Source: Solirubrobacterales bacterium (GTDB lineage: Bacteria; Actinomycetota; Thermoleophilia; Solirubrobacterales; Solirubrobacteraceae). Taken from it: a DNA stretch of 51,669 bases. The stretch is taken from contig JAFAWR010000009.1 of the NCBI GenBank assembly GCA_019241635.1, positions 1-51,669 on the forward strand, written 5' to 3'. How positions within the stretch are numbered: the stretch's first letter is position 1; every line of letters starts with the position of its first letter. Below are positions 38,632 through 47,042 of this stretch, one piece after another. The notes below the pieces were generated by a model. That model saw only the letters and a program-made list of their open reading frames with translations, searched no databases and was not told the origin of the DNA. The position numbers and the translations under genes are program-made.

Positions 38632-39624
38632 TCACAATTCAAGCGCCGCCTGCACCGGCGCGAGCGTCTCGGGGTCGGGCTCGGCGCCAGGACCGAGCCC
38701 GAGCGTGGCCCGCTCGGCGCGCTGCCAGTTGTGCAGGCCGAGGTCGAGCGCCTCGAGCGATACGCCGGTCGCCTGCACGAGATCGGACGCGCGTCGCTCG
38801 AGCAGCAGCTGGTCGCCGATCCCGAACGCGCGCTTGGCCCCAACGGTCACGTCACCCGTGCCGCCGAGCGCGAGCGAGGCCGCCCGCAGGTCGTACACGC
38901 CGAGACGGCCCAGCGTGACCAGCAGATCGAATCGGGCGTCACGGTGCAGCCCCGGCAGCGAGAGCCGCTCGAACGCCCGCGCGAAGCGGCGCTCCGGAGT
39001 CCAGGCGGCGTCGCCGGTGAACGCGTCCGCCTGAGAGCCGGCCCGAGCCGCCCACATGCGGTAGGCCTCGAGTGTGCGAGCGCCGCGGCTCGGGTCGTGC
39101 GCGGTGCGCGGGCCGGTGCGAACCTCGTCGAGATCCGGGACCTCGCCGGAGGCCCAGGTCGTTCGCACGCGGGCGATCTCCGCAAACGGGTCCTCCTCCT
39201 CGAGCGGGCAAAGGTAAGCGATCAGGAAGGCGAGCCAGCTCCGCTCCTGGAGATCGCCGGCGGGATCCGCGACCTCACGGTAGAGCCCGGGCGGATCGCG
39301 CTCGAGCACGGCCAGGCGATGCTCGGCGAACGCGATCTCCTCGGCCAGCCGCCCCGCGTCCAGGCTCGACTTCAGGCCGAGCACGAGCGGACTGCGGTAC
39401 CCGTCATCGCCGCCGCGAGCCACGCGGCGCACGACGACGCCGCCACCGCCGCGCGAGCTCGACGCGGCTGTGCGCGGGCGCCCCGGCCGGGCCGGGGCGG
39501 GCTCGCGGGGCTGCGTCGTCCGCGGAGCGCTCGAGGTGACGACCGGGCGCATCTCGACTGCCTGCTCACGCGCGCAGATCGGGCAGTTCTGGACCAGCCG
39601 GTTGTGTCTGCAGAAGGTCGGCAC
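38632..39624 (-). CDS. Hypothetical protein with N-terminal CRHN...CPIC motif
   Basis: A 330-residue protein. Start GTG 39624 is chosen because a TAGTCT -10 box lies 10 nt upstream and because it begins directly at VPTFCRHNRLVQNCPICAREQ, a possible metal-binding motif (C-x9-C-x2-C with His). After a Pro/Ser-rich linker, the C-terminal 230 residues are helical with segments PPGLYREVADP and ERSWLAFLIAYLCPLEEEDPF. This is vaguely like the thymine-pyrophosphorylase families with an HhH-type fold, but I am not sure of the relationship. Divergent from the PHP gene, 62 bp between starts. Confidence 0.75.
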   Translation of the reverse strand: MPTFCRHNRLVQNCPICAREQAVEMRPVVTSSAPRTTQPREPAPARPGRPRTAASSSRGGGGVVVRRVARGGDDGYRSPLVLGLKSSLDAGRLAEEIAFAEHRLAVLERDPPGLYREVADPAGDLQERSWLAFLIAYLCPLEEEDPFAEIARVRTTWASGEVPDLDEVRTGPRTAHDPSRGARTLEAYRMWAARAGSQADAFTGDAAWTPERRFARAFERLSLPGLHRDARFDLLVTLGRLGVYDLRAASLALGGTGDVTVGAKRAFGIGDQLLLERRASDLVQATGVSLEALDLGLHNWQRAERATLGLGPGAEPDPETLAPVQAALEL

Positions 39625-39634
39625 GCTGCTTCTC

Positions 39635-39640
39635 AGACTA
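39635..39640 (-). promoter_or_regulatory. -10 box (TAGTCT) for the CRHN-CPIC protein gene
   Basis: Minus-strand hexamer 10 nt before GTG 39624. Confidence 0.45.
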
Positions 39641-39672
39641 GTGGCCTCGGCGCGCAGGCGAGTCGCAGCCAC

Positions 39673-39678
39673 TACCCT
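39673..39678 (+). promoter_or_regulatory. -10 box (TACCCT) for the PHP gene
   Basis: Hexamer 8 nt before the TTG at 39687; leaderless transcript expected. Confidence 0.5.
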
Positions 39679-39686
39679 CTCGGCGC

Positions 39687-40562
39687 TTGAGCGTCGAACC
39701 GCCCGCCTTCGATCTGCAAAGCCACTCGCTGCACTCCGACGGGTCGCTCGAGCCCCGCGAGGTCGTGGCGGCCGCCGCCGAGGCCGGCGTCGAGCTGCTC
39801 GCGCTGAGCGACCACGACAGCGTCGATGGGGTCGAGGCAGCGGCAGAGGCCGCGGTCGCGCTCGGGGTGCGACTGGCGCCGGCGGTCGAGATCTCCTCGG
39901 TCGACGGCACCCAACAGGATCTGCATGTGCTCGGCTATATGGTCGATCACCACGATCCGGCGCTGCGGGAGCGGCTGCGCTCCTGGCGCGAGGATCGTGA
40001 GCACCGGGCCGAGGCGATGGCCGGCGCGCTGCGCGAGCTGGGCTACGAGCTCGACGACACCGAGCTCGCCCGCCGCCGGGCCAAGGGCCAGTCGATCGGA
40101 CGCCCGCACCTGGCCGATGCCGTCGTGAACCATCCCGCCAACGCCGAGCGCCTGAGCTCGGAGGGGCTCGCCGAGCGCTCCGCGTTCCTCGAGGCTTACC
40201 TGATCGACGGCCGCCCGGCCTTCCGTCCCCGGACCAAGCCGGCCGTGGCCGAGTCGATCGAGACCATCCACGCCGCCGGTGGGGTGGCAGTCTGGGCCCA
40301 CCCGTTCTGGGACGTCTCCGATCCCGACGCCGTGCTCGCAGCCATCGACCGCTTCCGCGCCTGGGGCCTGGACGGCGTGGAGTGCTTCTACGCCACCCAC
40401 ACCCGCGAGCAGGCCGAGCTGCTGGCCGACCGCTGCGCCGAGCTGGGGCTGCTCAGCACCGGTTCCGCGGACTTCCACGGCCCCGGCCACCGGCTGTTCT
40501 CGCGCTTCCGCGCGTTCAGCACGTACGGCCGCACGCCGGATCTCGGGCCGATCGCCGGCTGA
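39687..40562 (+). CDS. PHP-domain phosphoesterase (TrpH/RNase AM-like)
   Basis: A 291-residue PHP protein. Metal motifs: SHSLHSDGSLEP (HxH), LSDHDSVDG, the Glu in APAVEIS, the histidine in HVLGY, GVAVWAHPFWD, ECFYATHT and GSADFHGPGH. E. coli RNase AM (YciV, TrpH) degrades short RNAs and 3',5'-nucleoside bisphosphates with the same layout; a role in recycling pAp, the by-product of sulfate assimilation, is possible because cysNC is the convergent neighbour, but this is inference. Start is TTG 39687, 8 nt behind a TACCCT box. Confidence 0.9.
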   Translation: MSVEPPAFDLQSHSLHSDGSLEPREVVAAAAEAGVELLALSDHDSVDGVEAAAEAAVALGVRLAPAVEISSVDGTQQDLHVLGYMVDHHDPALRERLRSWREDREHRAEAMAGALRELGYELDDTELARRRAKGQSIGRPHLADAVVNHPANAERLSSEGLAERSAFLEAYLIDGRPAFRPRTKPAVAESIETIHAAGGVAVWAHPFWDVSDPDAVLAAIDRFRAWGLDGVECFYATHTREQAELLADRCAELGLLSTGSADFHGPGHRLFSRFRAFSTYGRTPDLGPIAG

Positions 40563-40574
40563 CCCTCCCGCTAC

Positions 40575-40598
40575 CGCGCGGCCCCCCCACCGCGCGGC
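40575..40598. terminator. Hairpin between PHP gene and cysNC
   Basis: Self-complementary CCGCGCGG occurs at 40575-40582 and 40591-40598 with a C-rich loop, in the 39-bp gap between two convergent genes. It could stop transcription in both directions; there is no T-tract. Confidence 0.4.
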
Positions 40599-40601
40599 CG
40601 G

Positions 40602-42611
40602 CTACCGCGGCGCGCCGAGGATCCCGCGCGCCCGCAGCTCGACCACCAGCACCTCGACCAGCTCGTCGAGCTTCTGCTGGAGCGGGCGGAGCGCCAAGTC
40701 AGGCTCGCGCGGCGCCTCGTATGGCGCGTCGACGCCGGTGAAGCCGTGGATCTTGCCGGCGCGGGCCCGGGCATACATTCCCTTGGGGTCGCGCCGCTCA
40801 CACTCCTTAAGCGGCGTGTCGACGAACACCTCCAGGAACTCGAGCTCGCTGCGCTCGTGCACGCTGCGCGCCAGGGCGCGGTCGACCGCATACGGGCTGA
40901 TCGTGCTGACGATCGCCACCGTGCCGGAGTCCGCGAACAGGCTGGCCACGTGCGCGACCCGCCGGATGTTCTCCGCCCGGTCGCCCGGGTCGAAGCCGAG
41001 GTCGCTGTTCAGCCCGTGGCGCACGTTGTCTCCGTCCAACCGGTACGCGCGGTAGCCGTCGCGGGCCAGGCGCTCCTCGAGCGCCGCCGCGATGGTCGAC
41101 TTACCGGCGGCCGGCAGGCCGGTCAGCCACAGGGTGGCGCCCCGCTGGCCGAGGAGCGCCCAGCGGGCCACACGGGCCATGCCACCGCGATCCCAGGTCA
41201 CCTCGGAGGCCTGCGGACCCTCGGGCCGCTCGATGTGCGCCTCGATGATCATGCCGGCGCCCACCGTCCCGCTGGTCGTCTCGTCGATCAGGATGAAGCT
41301 GCCCGTGGTCCGGTTGCGCCGGTATTCGTCGAAGATCAGCGGCACCGTCGTGCGCAGGCGGATGCGCCCGATGTCGTTGAGCCCGAGCTGGCGTGCGTTC
41401 TCGTCGCGGTGCAGCGAGTTGACGTCGATCCGGTAGCGGATGTCTTCGACGACCGCCCGCGCCGAGCGCGTGGTGTGCTTGAGCGCGTAGACGGCGCCGG
41501 CGACCACCGGCGCGTCGGCCATCCAGCAAACCGTGGCCTCGATGTGGCGGTCGACGGTCGGGCGATTGTGGGGCCGGCAGATCATGTCGCCGCGCGAGAT
41601 GTCGAGATCGTCCTCCAGGCGCAGCGCGATCGACATCGGAGCGCACGCCTCGGTCAGCGGCCCGTCGAAGCTGTCGACCGAGGCGACCCGGGTTTCCTCG
41701 CCGGAGGGCAGCACGAGCACGCGATCCCCAGCGCGGAACACCCCGGCGGCGATCTGCCCCGCGTAGGCGCGGTAATCGTGGTCATCGTCGGGTTGCTTGG
41801 ACCGGGCGCCCAGCCCTGCCCCCGGCCACACCGCGGGGCCGGCCGCCCGGCCCGATCCCGACCCCGGCCTGATCACCCACTGCACGGGGAGCCGGCAGTC
41901 GATCAGGTTGCGGTCAGAGGCGATGTGGACGTGCTCGAGGTGGTACAGCAGCGCCGGCCCCTGGTACCAGTCCATGCGCTCGGAGCGCTCGACCACGTTC
42001 TCCCCGTGCATCGCCGAGATCGGGACGAAGGTCACGTCGGTCGTCTCGAGTCGGGCGCAGAACTCGCGGAAGTCCTGCTCGACCCGGTCGAACGCGCCCT
42101 GCGCGTAGTCGACCAGATCCATCTTGTTGACGCACACCACGAGGTGACGGATCCCGAGCAGCGACGCGATGAACGCGTGCCGGCGGGTCTGCTCGACCAC
42201 GCCCTGGCGCGCGTCGATCAGGATCACCGCGAGATCGGCCGTCGAGGCACCGGTGACCATGTTGCGCGTGTAGCGCTCGTGGCCCGGGGTGTCGGCGATG
42301 ATGAACTTGCGGTGAGCGGTCTGGAAGTAGCGATAGGCGACGTCGATCGTGATGCCCTGCTCGCGCTCGGCCCGCAGGCCGTCGGTGAGCAGCGACAGGT
42401 CCAGCGCGTGCATGCCGTTGCGCCGCTCGGACGCCGCCTTCAGCGCCTCGAGCTGATCGGTGAGGATCTGCTTGGAGTCATAGAGCAGCCGCCCGATCAG
42501 CGTGCTCTTGCCGTCGTCGACCGAGCCGGTGATGACCAGGCGCAGCAGCGCGCTCGCCTGCGTCTGCTCGGCGATCGCCGCGATCGTCTGCCCCGCGCTG
42601 GTCGACCTCAT
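40602..42611 (-). CDS. cysNC: Bifunctional sulfate adenylyltransferase subunit 1/APS kinase
   Basis: A 669-residue fusion. Residues 20-470 are the CysN GTPase (P-loop GSVDDGKST at 29-37, switch DTPGHERYTRN, NKMD) and residues 498-669 are the APS kinase (P-loop GLPAAGKST, LDGDNVRHGLN, the TISPYAVDR segment and KGMYARARAGKIHGFTG). CysN drives sulfate adenylylation by CysD; CysC makes PAPS. A low-complexity insertion (GSGSGRAAGPAVWPGAGLGA, near residue 250) interrupts CysN domain 2. No cysD is seen next to it; the upstream gene is a monooxygenase. A TACGGT box lies 7 nt before the ATG. Confidence 0.93.
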   Translation of the reverse strand: MRSTSAGQTIAAIAEQTQASALLRLVITGSVDDGKSTLIGRLLYDSKQILTDQLEALKAASERRNGMHALDLSLLTDGLRAEREQGITIDVAYRYFQTAHRKFIIADTPGHERYTRNMVTGASTADLAVILIDARQGVVEQTRRHAFIASLLGIRHLVVCVNKMDLVDYAQGAFDRVEQDFREFCARLETTDVTFVPISAMHGENVVERSERMDWYQGPALLYHLEHVHIASDRNLIDCRLPVQWVIRPGSGSGRAAGPAVWPGAGLGARSKQPDDDHDYRAYAGQIAAGVFRAGDRVLVLPSGEETRVASVDSFDGPLTEACAPMSIALRLEDDLDISRGDMICRPHNRPTVDRHIEATVCWMADAPVVAGAVYALKHTTRSARAVVEDIRYRIDVNSLHRDENARQLGLNDIGRIRLRTTVPLIFDEYRRNRTTGSFILIDETTSGTVGAGMIIEAHIERPEGPQASEVTWDRGGMARVARWALLGQRGATLWLTGLPAAGKSTIAAALEERLARDGYRAYRLDGDNVRHGLNSDLGFDPGDRAENIRRVAHVASLFADSGTVAIVSTISPYAVDRALARSVHERSELEFLEVFVDTPLKECERRDPKGMYARARAGKIHGFTGVDAPYEAPREPDLALRPLQQKLDELVEVLVVELRARGILGAPR

Positions 42612-42618
42612 GTCGCCG

Positions 42619-42624
42619 ACCGTA
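42619..42624 (-). promoter_or_regulatory. -10 box (TACGGT) for cysNC
   Basis: Minus-strand hexamer 7 nt before ATG 42611, next to a second TAnnnT-like sequence (TACGCT) five bases upstream. Confidence 0.45.
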
Positions 42625-42651
42625 GCGTAGGAAACGGATGCGGGACGCGGA

Positions 42652-44031
42652 TCATGCCGGGGCGGCCGGCACGCCCAGGGCCTGCGCCCGGGGGCCCACG
42701 GGCAGCCGGAAGCCGGCCTCGCGAGCTCGCCGCGCGCCGGCCTTCAGCTCACGGCGCAGGGCGAACAGGTAGTCGTCGAAATCGACCTCCATCGTGTGTC
42801 GCTTGGAGGCCACGTAGCGCCGGCGCATCCGCTCCTGCTCGCGCCGCATGTCGGCCTCCATCACCGCACGCGGGGGCAGGCGATAGTCGCCGCGCAGATA
42901 CGCCGCCACCCAGCGCCCCTGCGCCTCGGCCAACGGCATGAGCGCGCCCAGCGGTTGCAGCAGGCCGATGAAGAACAGGTTGTCCACGCCCGGCTTAAAC
43001 ACCCGCCGGTAGAGCAAAAGCTCGTTGTCCGGAGCGGAGATGAACTCCGGCGCGAAGAACGGGAAGCTCACCTTGTATCCCGTGGCCCACACGATCACGT
43101 CGATCGACTCGATGGTCCCGTCGGTAAAGCGGACACGCTCGCCCTCCAGCGCGGCGATCTCCGGCTTCCAGATCACCTCTCCCTGGGCGACCCGGCCGAG
43201 GAAGTCGGCCGACAGCGTCGGGTGCGATTCGAGCAGGCGGTGGTCGGGCCGGGGCAGGCCATAGTCCTCCACCCGCCCCACGACGAGCCGGTACACGGCG
43301 CGGAAGAACGCGTGACGAACCGGGAAGGGCACCAGCGGAGTCAGCGGGCTGACCGCGATCCGGTCGACCGGTCGTCCGAGCACGTACTTCGGGACGACGT
43401 GCTGGCCACGCCGCCCGGAGACGAACGTGCGGCTGGCCACGAAGCTCGACTCGACCGCGATGTCCGTCGCGCTGTTGCCCATCCCCACCACCAGCACGCT
43501 CTTGTCGCGGAAGTCGCTCGCGTCGACGAACCAGTGCGAATGCATCTCGATGCCGTCGAAGGCGCCCGGATACGCCGGCTCGGGCCAGCGCGGATCCCAA
43601 TGATGGCCGTTGGCCACGAGCAGAGCGTCGTAGCGGCGGGTCTCCCCGCTGTCCAACCGGACCGTCCACACCCCGTCGGCGGGATCCCGCACCGCACGCT
43701 CAACGCCGGTCCCGAAGGTGATCCGCTCAAGCAGCCCGAAATGCCGGGCGTACTCGTGGAAGTAGTCGGCGATCTGGGTGTGATGTGGGAAGTCCGGATA
43801 GGACGCCGGCATCGGGAAGTCCGAGTACGCCATCCGACGGCGCGAGGTGTTGGTGTGCAGCGAGCGATAGGCCGAGGACATCCCGTTCCGGTTGGCGAAC
43901 ACCCAGTTGCCGCCGACCCGGTCTGAGCATTCGAAGCAGTCGACCGGGATCCCCCGCTCGGCCAGTCCCTTGAGCGCCGCGATGCCCGACGAGCCGGCCC
44001 CGATCACGCATGCGCTCGGTAGGGAATTCAC
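42652..44031 (-). CDS. Flavin-containing monooxygenase
   Basis: A 459-residue class B FMO-type enzyme. FAD site ACVIGAGSSGIAALKGL, the second FAD block ECSDRVGGNWVF, FMO-like segment FPHHTQIADYFHEYARHFG (FxGxxxH-type), NADPH site VVGMGNSATDIA and ATGYKVSFPF near residue 350. It oxidises a soft nucleophile (N or S) or a ketone; the substrate is not known. GTG 44031 has a TACCGT box 6 nt upstream, and the FAD motif begins about seven residues in. A longer frame to 44172 overlaps the flippase gene and is not needed. Confidence 0.93.
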   Translation of the reverse strand: MNSLPSACVIGAGSSGIAALKGLAERGIPVDCFECSDRVGGNWVFANRNGMSSAYRSLHTNTSRRRMAYSDFPMPASYPDFPHHTQIADYFHEYARHFGLLERITFGTGVERAVRDPADGVWTVRLDSGETRRYDALLVANGHHWDPRWPEPAYPGAFDGIEMHSHWFVDASDFRDKSVLVVGMGNSATDIAVESSFVASRTFVSGRRGQHVVPKYVLGRPVDRIAVSPLTPLVPFPVRHAFFRAVYRLVVGRVEDYGLPRPDHRLLESHPTLSADFLGRVAQGEVIWKPEIAALEGERVRFTDGTIESIDVIVWATGYKVSFPFFAPEFISAPDNELLLYRRVFKPGVDNLFFIGLLQPLGALMPLAEAQGRWVAAYLRGDYRLPPRAVMEADMRREQERMRRRYVASKRHTMEVDFDDYLFALRRELKAGARRAREAGFRLPVGPRAQALGVPAAPA

Positions 44032-44037
44032 CGGGCG

Positions 44038-44043
44038 ACGGTA
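44038..44043 (-). promoter_or_regulatory. -10 box (TACCGT) for the monooxygenase gene
   Basis: Minus-strand hexamer 6 nt before GTG 44031; leaderless transcript expected. It lies just beyond the stop of the flippase-like gene. Confidence 0.45.
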
Positions 44044-44063
44044 ACAAGCCGCAGTCGGTCCGG

Positions 44064-45095
44064 TCATGCCCGCGCCACTGCGCCCGCGTCGCGCCGGTCC
44101 GCCCGGCCGCGGGCGATCACCTCCCGGAAGCTCCGGAAGCGGAAGATCAGCACCAGGGCGGCGAACCCACACGCCGTGGTGAGCACCGCCGTGGCGATCT
44201 GCTGCCCGACCGAGAACGACGCCACGTAGGGGCTGTGGGCGAAGATGGTCAGCAGCAGCGCCTGCTGGACGCCGGCTCCCCCCGGGGTGAACGGGAACAC
44301 CGAGGCGACCACCTGAACGCCGAGCACAAGCAGCGCACCCTGCACCGAGCCTCCGATGTGAAACGCGTCGAGCAGCGCCCAGTAGGCAGCGAACCGCGCG
44401 ATCCAGCTGGCCAGCTGCCAGCGAGCCATCTCGCGGCGGTAGCGCGGGAAGTCATGCACGATGGTCAGGCCCTGGCGGACGCGCTCCCAGAACGCCTTCA
44501 CCCGCGCGGAGAGCAGCGCGAAGGCCACCAGGAAGGTGATCCCGGCCACGGTGAGCGCGAACAGCGTGAAGCGCATGTTCGAGGCGAAGAAGCTGATGTC
44601 GAAGGCGGGCAGCTTGGAGAAGTCCGGCGGCTTGGGAAACACCCCCTGGGTGAACGCGAAGCCCATCACCAGAAGGCCCATGAACCAGTCGAAGATCACC
44701 CCGGTCGACAGCCCCGCCGCCACCGCCGGATAGCTGGCCGGCGGGATCGCCACCCGGGTCAGGAAGAGCTGCGCGATGTTCCCGCCGCCGAGCGGGAACA
44801 CGTTGTTGATCGCATAGCCGACCATGTAGGCGCCCCAGACGTCACGCCAGCGGATCCGCTCCGATGGGTACGCCGCGCGCAGCGCGTGGAACAGCGCCCG
44901 CGAGCGCAGCAGCAGGTACACCGCATACAGCGCCAGCCCCAGCCCCAGCGAGAACCAGCTCAGGTTGGCCAGCTGCGACAGGAACGTCCCGACCGAGTCG
45001 AGCAGGCTGTCGACGGTCGAGCCGATCGACGAGCCGTGATGGCTCGCCGCCGGCACCGTAGCGATCGCGAGCCCTGGCATGCCACCCATCGACAC
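44064..45095 (-). CDS. UPF0104/LPG-synthase-like flippase membrane protein
   Basis: A 343-residue membrane protein with at least seven segments. Family blocks are GYAINNVFPLGGGNIAQLFL and VVASVFPFTPGGAGVQQALLL, the signature of the lysylphosphatidylglycerol synthase transmembrane region (PF03706-type) found in flippases and in dolichol-phosphate-type transporters. No aminoacyl-transferase domain follows, so it is the stand-alone membrane type. GTG 45095 or ATG 45089 are both possible starts. The 5' leader on this strand (45096 to about 45262) is highly structured. It precedes the monooxygenase gene by 32 bp on the same strand. Confidence 0.85.
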   Translation of the reverse strand: MSMGGMPGLAIATVPAASHHGSSIGSTVDSLLDSVGTFLSQLANLSWFSLGLGLALYAVYLLLRSRALFHALRAAYPSERIRWRDVWGAYMVGYAINNVFPLGGGNIAQLFLTRVAIPPASYPAVAAGLSTGVIFDWFMGLLVMGFAFTQGVFPKPPDFSKLPAFDISFFASNMRFTLFALTVAGITFLVAFALLSARVKAFWERVRQGLTIVHDFPRYRREMARWQLASWIARFAAYWALLDAFHIGGSVQGALLVLGVQVVASVFPFTPGGAGVQQALLLTIFAHSPYVASFSVGQQIATAVLTTACGFAALVLIFRFRSFREVIARGRADRRDAGAVARA

Positions 45096-45107
45096 GCATT
45101 AAATAGC

Positions 45108-45230
45108 CCGGGGGGCCCTGATCCATCAGGACCCCCCGGAGAGTCAGGGAAGTGGGGGCGCAGTTCCCTGACCGACAGGGGCGAGTTTCCCCGTCCCAAG
45201 CTGACTCTAAACCCAAAAGTTTCTCGCCCG
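45108..45230 (-). ncRNA. Structured leader region with mutually exclusive stems
   Basis: Three consecutive hairpins occur: 45108-45122/45125-45139 (15-bp, one mismatch), 45143-45151/45164-45172 (9-bp perfect) and 45174-45181/45189-45195 (7-bp, one bulge). Two long-range pairings exclude some of these: 45140-45147 with 45201-45208 (8 bp) and 45179-45185 with 45223-45229 (7 bp). The arrangement looks like a riboswitch or attenuator in the 5' leader of the flippase-like gene, or a terminator for gltD. No known class is recognised. Confidence 0.45.
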
Positions 45231-45268
45231 GTCCTCGGCAGGCCGCTCCGCCCCCGAATCCCGGCGCA

Positions 45269-45274
45269 AGCCTA
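45269..45274 (-). promoter_or_regulatory. -10 box (TAGGCT) for the flippase-like gene leader
   Basis: Minus-strand hexamer between gltD and the flippase-like gene. A start near 45262 would give a leader of about 165 nt that includes the structured region. Confidence 0.35.
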
Positions 45275-45417
45275 GCATTCCCACGCCGATCGCGGAGCAA
45301 ACTTCAGCAGCATTTGCACGACTTCTGTGGGCCAACGGGTGGGCCTACGGAAGTCGCGTTCGCGGCTTCAGAGCACGTTGGTTTTGAACGTGTACCCGGC
45401 GCTTGTGAAAGCCCGCG

Positions 45418-46992
45418 TCAGCGGCCCTGCGCGCCCGGACCCGTGAAGAACTCCTCACCGGCCCGCACCGTCCCGGCCGCCTCGGCCTCGTGGCGAAGCG
45501 TGCGATCAGCCTCGCCACTCCAGGCGCCGATGGCCAGCATCTCGCGATCGGCGTCCATCGGGCTGCCCCCCAGGTCCCGGTTGACCACGCGCGCGCACTT
45601 GCGGCCCTCGGCGATCGCGGTGACCACCAGCGACTGGCCGATCCGGGCGTCGCCGCAGGCGTACACGCCGGGGGTGGAGCTGCGGTAGGTCTGCTCGGTG
45701 CGGATGTTGCCGCGGTGGTCGAGCTCGAGATCGAGCTGCTCGATCGCGCCGGCCCGCTCCGGCCCCTCGAACCCGATCGCGATCAGCACGAGGTCGGCCT
45801 CGAGCACGAACTCCGAGCCGGGCACCGGCGTCAGGTCGCGCGAGGAGGTTCCGGTCACCTTCCGCGCGTAGACGTGGCTGACGTGCCCGTCGCGGCCGCC
45901 GAAGCCGGTCACCTCGGTGCCCCATCGCCGCCGGCCGCCCTCGTCGAGCGCGTACGTCGACAGGGTGCGCTTGGGCGGGAGCGGCCACGGATGGCGCGCG
46001 TCGCGCCCGGTCTCGGGCAGCTCGGCGTACACGTCGAGCATCACGACCTTCTCGGCGCCTTCGCGGTGCGAGTTCGAGATGCAGTCCATGCCCGTGTCGC
46101 CGCCCCCGATCACGATCACCTTCTTGCCCGCGGCGATGATCTCGGTTCCGGGCTCCGGGGGCCGCGAAGGGCGCCCTTCCGTGGCGGCCACCCACCGGTT
46201 TCTCTGGTACAGGTAGTCCATCGCGTAATGAATTCCGGCCAGACTCCGGCCCGGGGCGTCGAGGTCACGGTGCACGCGCGACCCGGTGGCGACCACGAGC
46301 GCGTCGTGCCGGTCCTTGACTTCCTGAACGGTCACCGCGCCGCCCACGTCGGTGTCGTAGACGAACTCGATCCCCTCGGCGGCGAGGATGTCCACCCGCC
46401 GGTCGATCACCTGCTTCTCGAGCTTGGCGTCGGGGACGCCGAAGCGCATCATCCCGCCCGGGCCTTCGTCGCGCTCGTACACGGTCACCGTGTGGCCACA
46501 GCGGTTGAGCTCGTCGGCGACCGCGAGCCCGGCCGGCCCGGACCCGATCACCGCGACGGTCTTGCCGGTCCGCCGGGGCGGAGGGCTCGGGACGACCCAG
46601 CCCTCGTCGAACGCGCGCTCGGCGATCGCCATCTCGATCTGCTCGATGGTCACCGGATCGTCGTTGATGGCCAGTACGCAGGCCGACTCGCACGGCGCCG
46701 GGCAGATGCGCCCGGTGAACTCCGGGAAGTTGTTGGTGGCGTGCAGCTGGTCGATCGCCTCGCGCCACTTGCCGCGGTACACCAGGTCGTTCCAGTCCGG
46801 GATCAGGTTGCCGAGCGGGCAGCCTTCGTGGCAGAACGGAATGCCGCAGTCCATGCACCGGGCGCCCTGGCGGCGCAGCTCGCTCTCCGGCTGCAGCTCG
46901 AAGTAGCGCTCGTGGTCGTGCACGCGCTGCTGCGGATCGCGCTTGTCGAAGCCGACCCGGTGGATCTTCAGGAACGCGCCGAGCTCGCCCAT
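45418..46992 (-). CDS. gltD: Glutamate synthase small subunit
   Basis: A 524-residue NADPH-dependent flavoprotein subunit of GOGAT. N-terminal Fe-S cysteines are in CMDCGIPFCHEGCPLGNLIPDWNDLV and CPAPCESAC; FAD site VAVIGSGPAGLAVADEL; MRFGVPDAKLEK; NADPH site VIVIGGGDTGMDC; FAD 2 PGVYACGDARIGQSLVV near residue 450. The start ATG 46992 has a TACGCT box 9 nt upstream. gltB, normally adjacent, is 1.7 kb upstream and separated by a plus-strand two-gene cassette, so gltD must use its own promoter. Confidence 0.96.
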   Translation of the reverse strand: MGELGAFLKIHRVGFDKRDPQQRVHDHERYFELQPESELRRQGARCMDCGIPFCHEGCPLGNLIPDWNDLVYRGKWREAIDQLHATNNFPEFTGRICPAPCESACVLAINDDPVTIEQIEMAIAERAFDEGWVVPSPPPRRTGKTVAVIGSGPAGLAVADELNRCGHTVTVYERDEGPGGMMRFGVPDAKLEKQVIDRRVDILAAEGIEFVYDTDVGGAVTVQEVKDRHDALVVATGSRVHRDLDAPGRSLAGIHYAMDYLYQRNRWVAATEGRPSRPPEPGTEIIAAGKKVIVIGGGDTGMDCISNSHREGAEKVVMLDVYAELPETGRDARHPWPLPPKRTLSTYALDEGGRRRWGTEVTGFGGRDGHVSHVYARKVTGTSSRDLTPVPGSEFVLEADLVLIAIGFEGPERAGAIEQLDLELDHRGNIRTEQTYRSSTPGVYACGDARIGQSLVVTAIAEGRKCARVVNRDLGGSPMDADREMLAIGAWSGEADRTLRHEAEAAGTVRAGEEFFTGPGAQGR

Positions 46993-47001
46993 GGGCGGCG
47001 G

Positions 47002-47007
47002 AGCGTA
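47002..47007 (-). promoter_or_regulatory. -10 box (TACGCT) for gltD
   Basis: Minus-strand hexamer 9 nt before ATG 46992. It is divergent from the -10 box of the toxin-like gene at 47029-47034. Confidence 0.5.
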
Positions 47008-47028
47008 GCAGTGGCGTGAGCGCGGGCT

Positions 47029-47034
47029 TAAGCT
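47029..47034 (+). promoter_or_regulatory. -10 box (TAAGCT) for the toxin-like gene
   Basis: Hexamer 8 nt before ATG 47043, no ribosome site; leaderless transcript expected. Confidence 0.5.
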
Positions 47035-47042
47035 GTCCCGCG

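Noticed and set aside
40746-42941. 731-codon plus-strand frame opposite cysNC
   Set aside because: Antisense to a gene with all CysN and CysC motifs; no domain of its own.
45300-45417. Possible tRNA in the gap after gltD
   Set aside because: Several short stems are present, but no T-arm GTTCRA-type loop with a matching acceptor stem.
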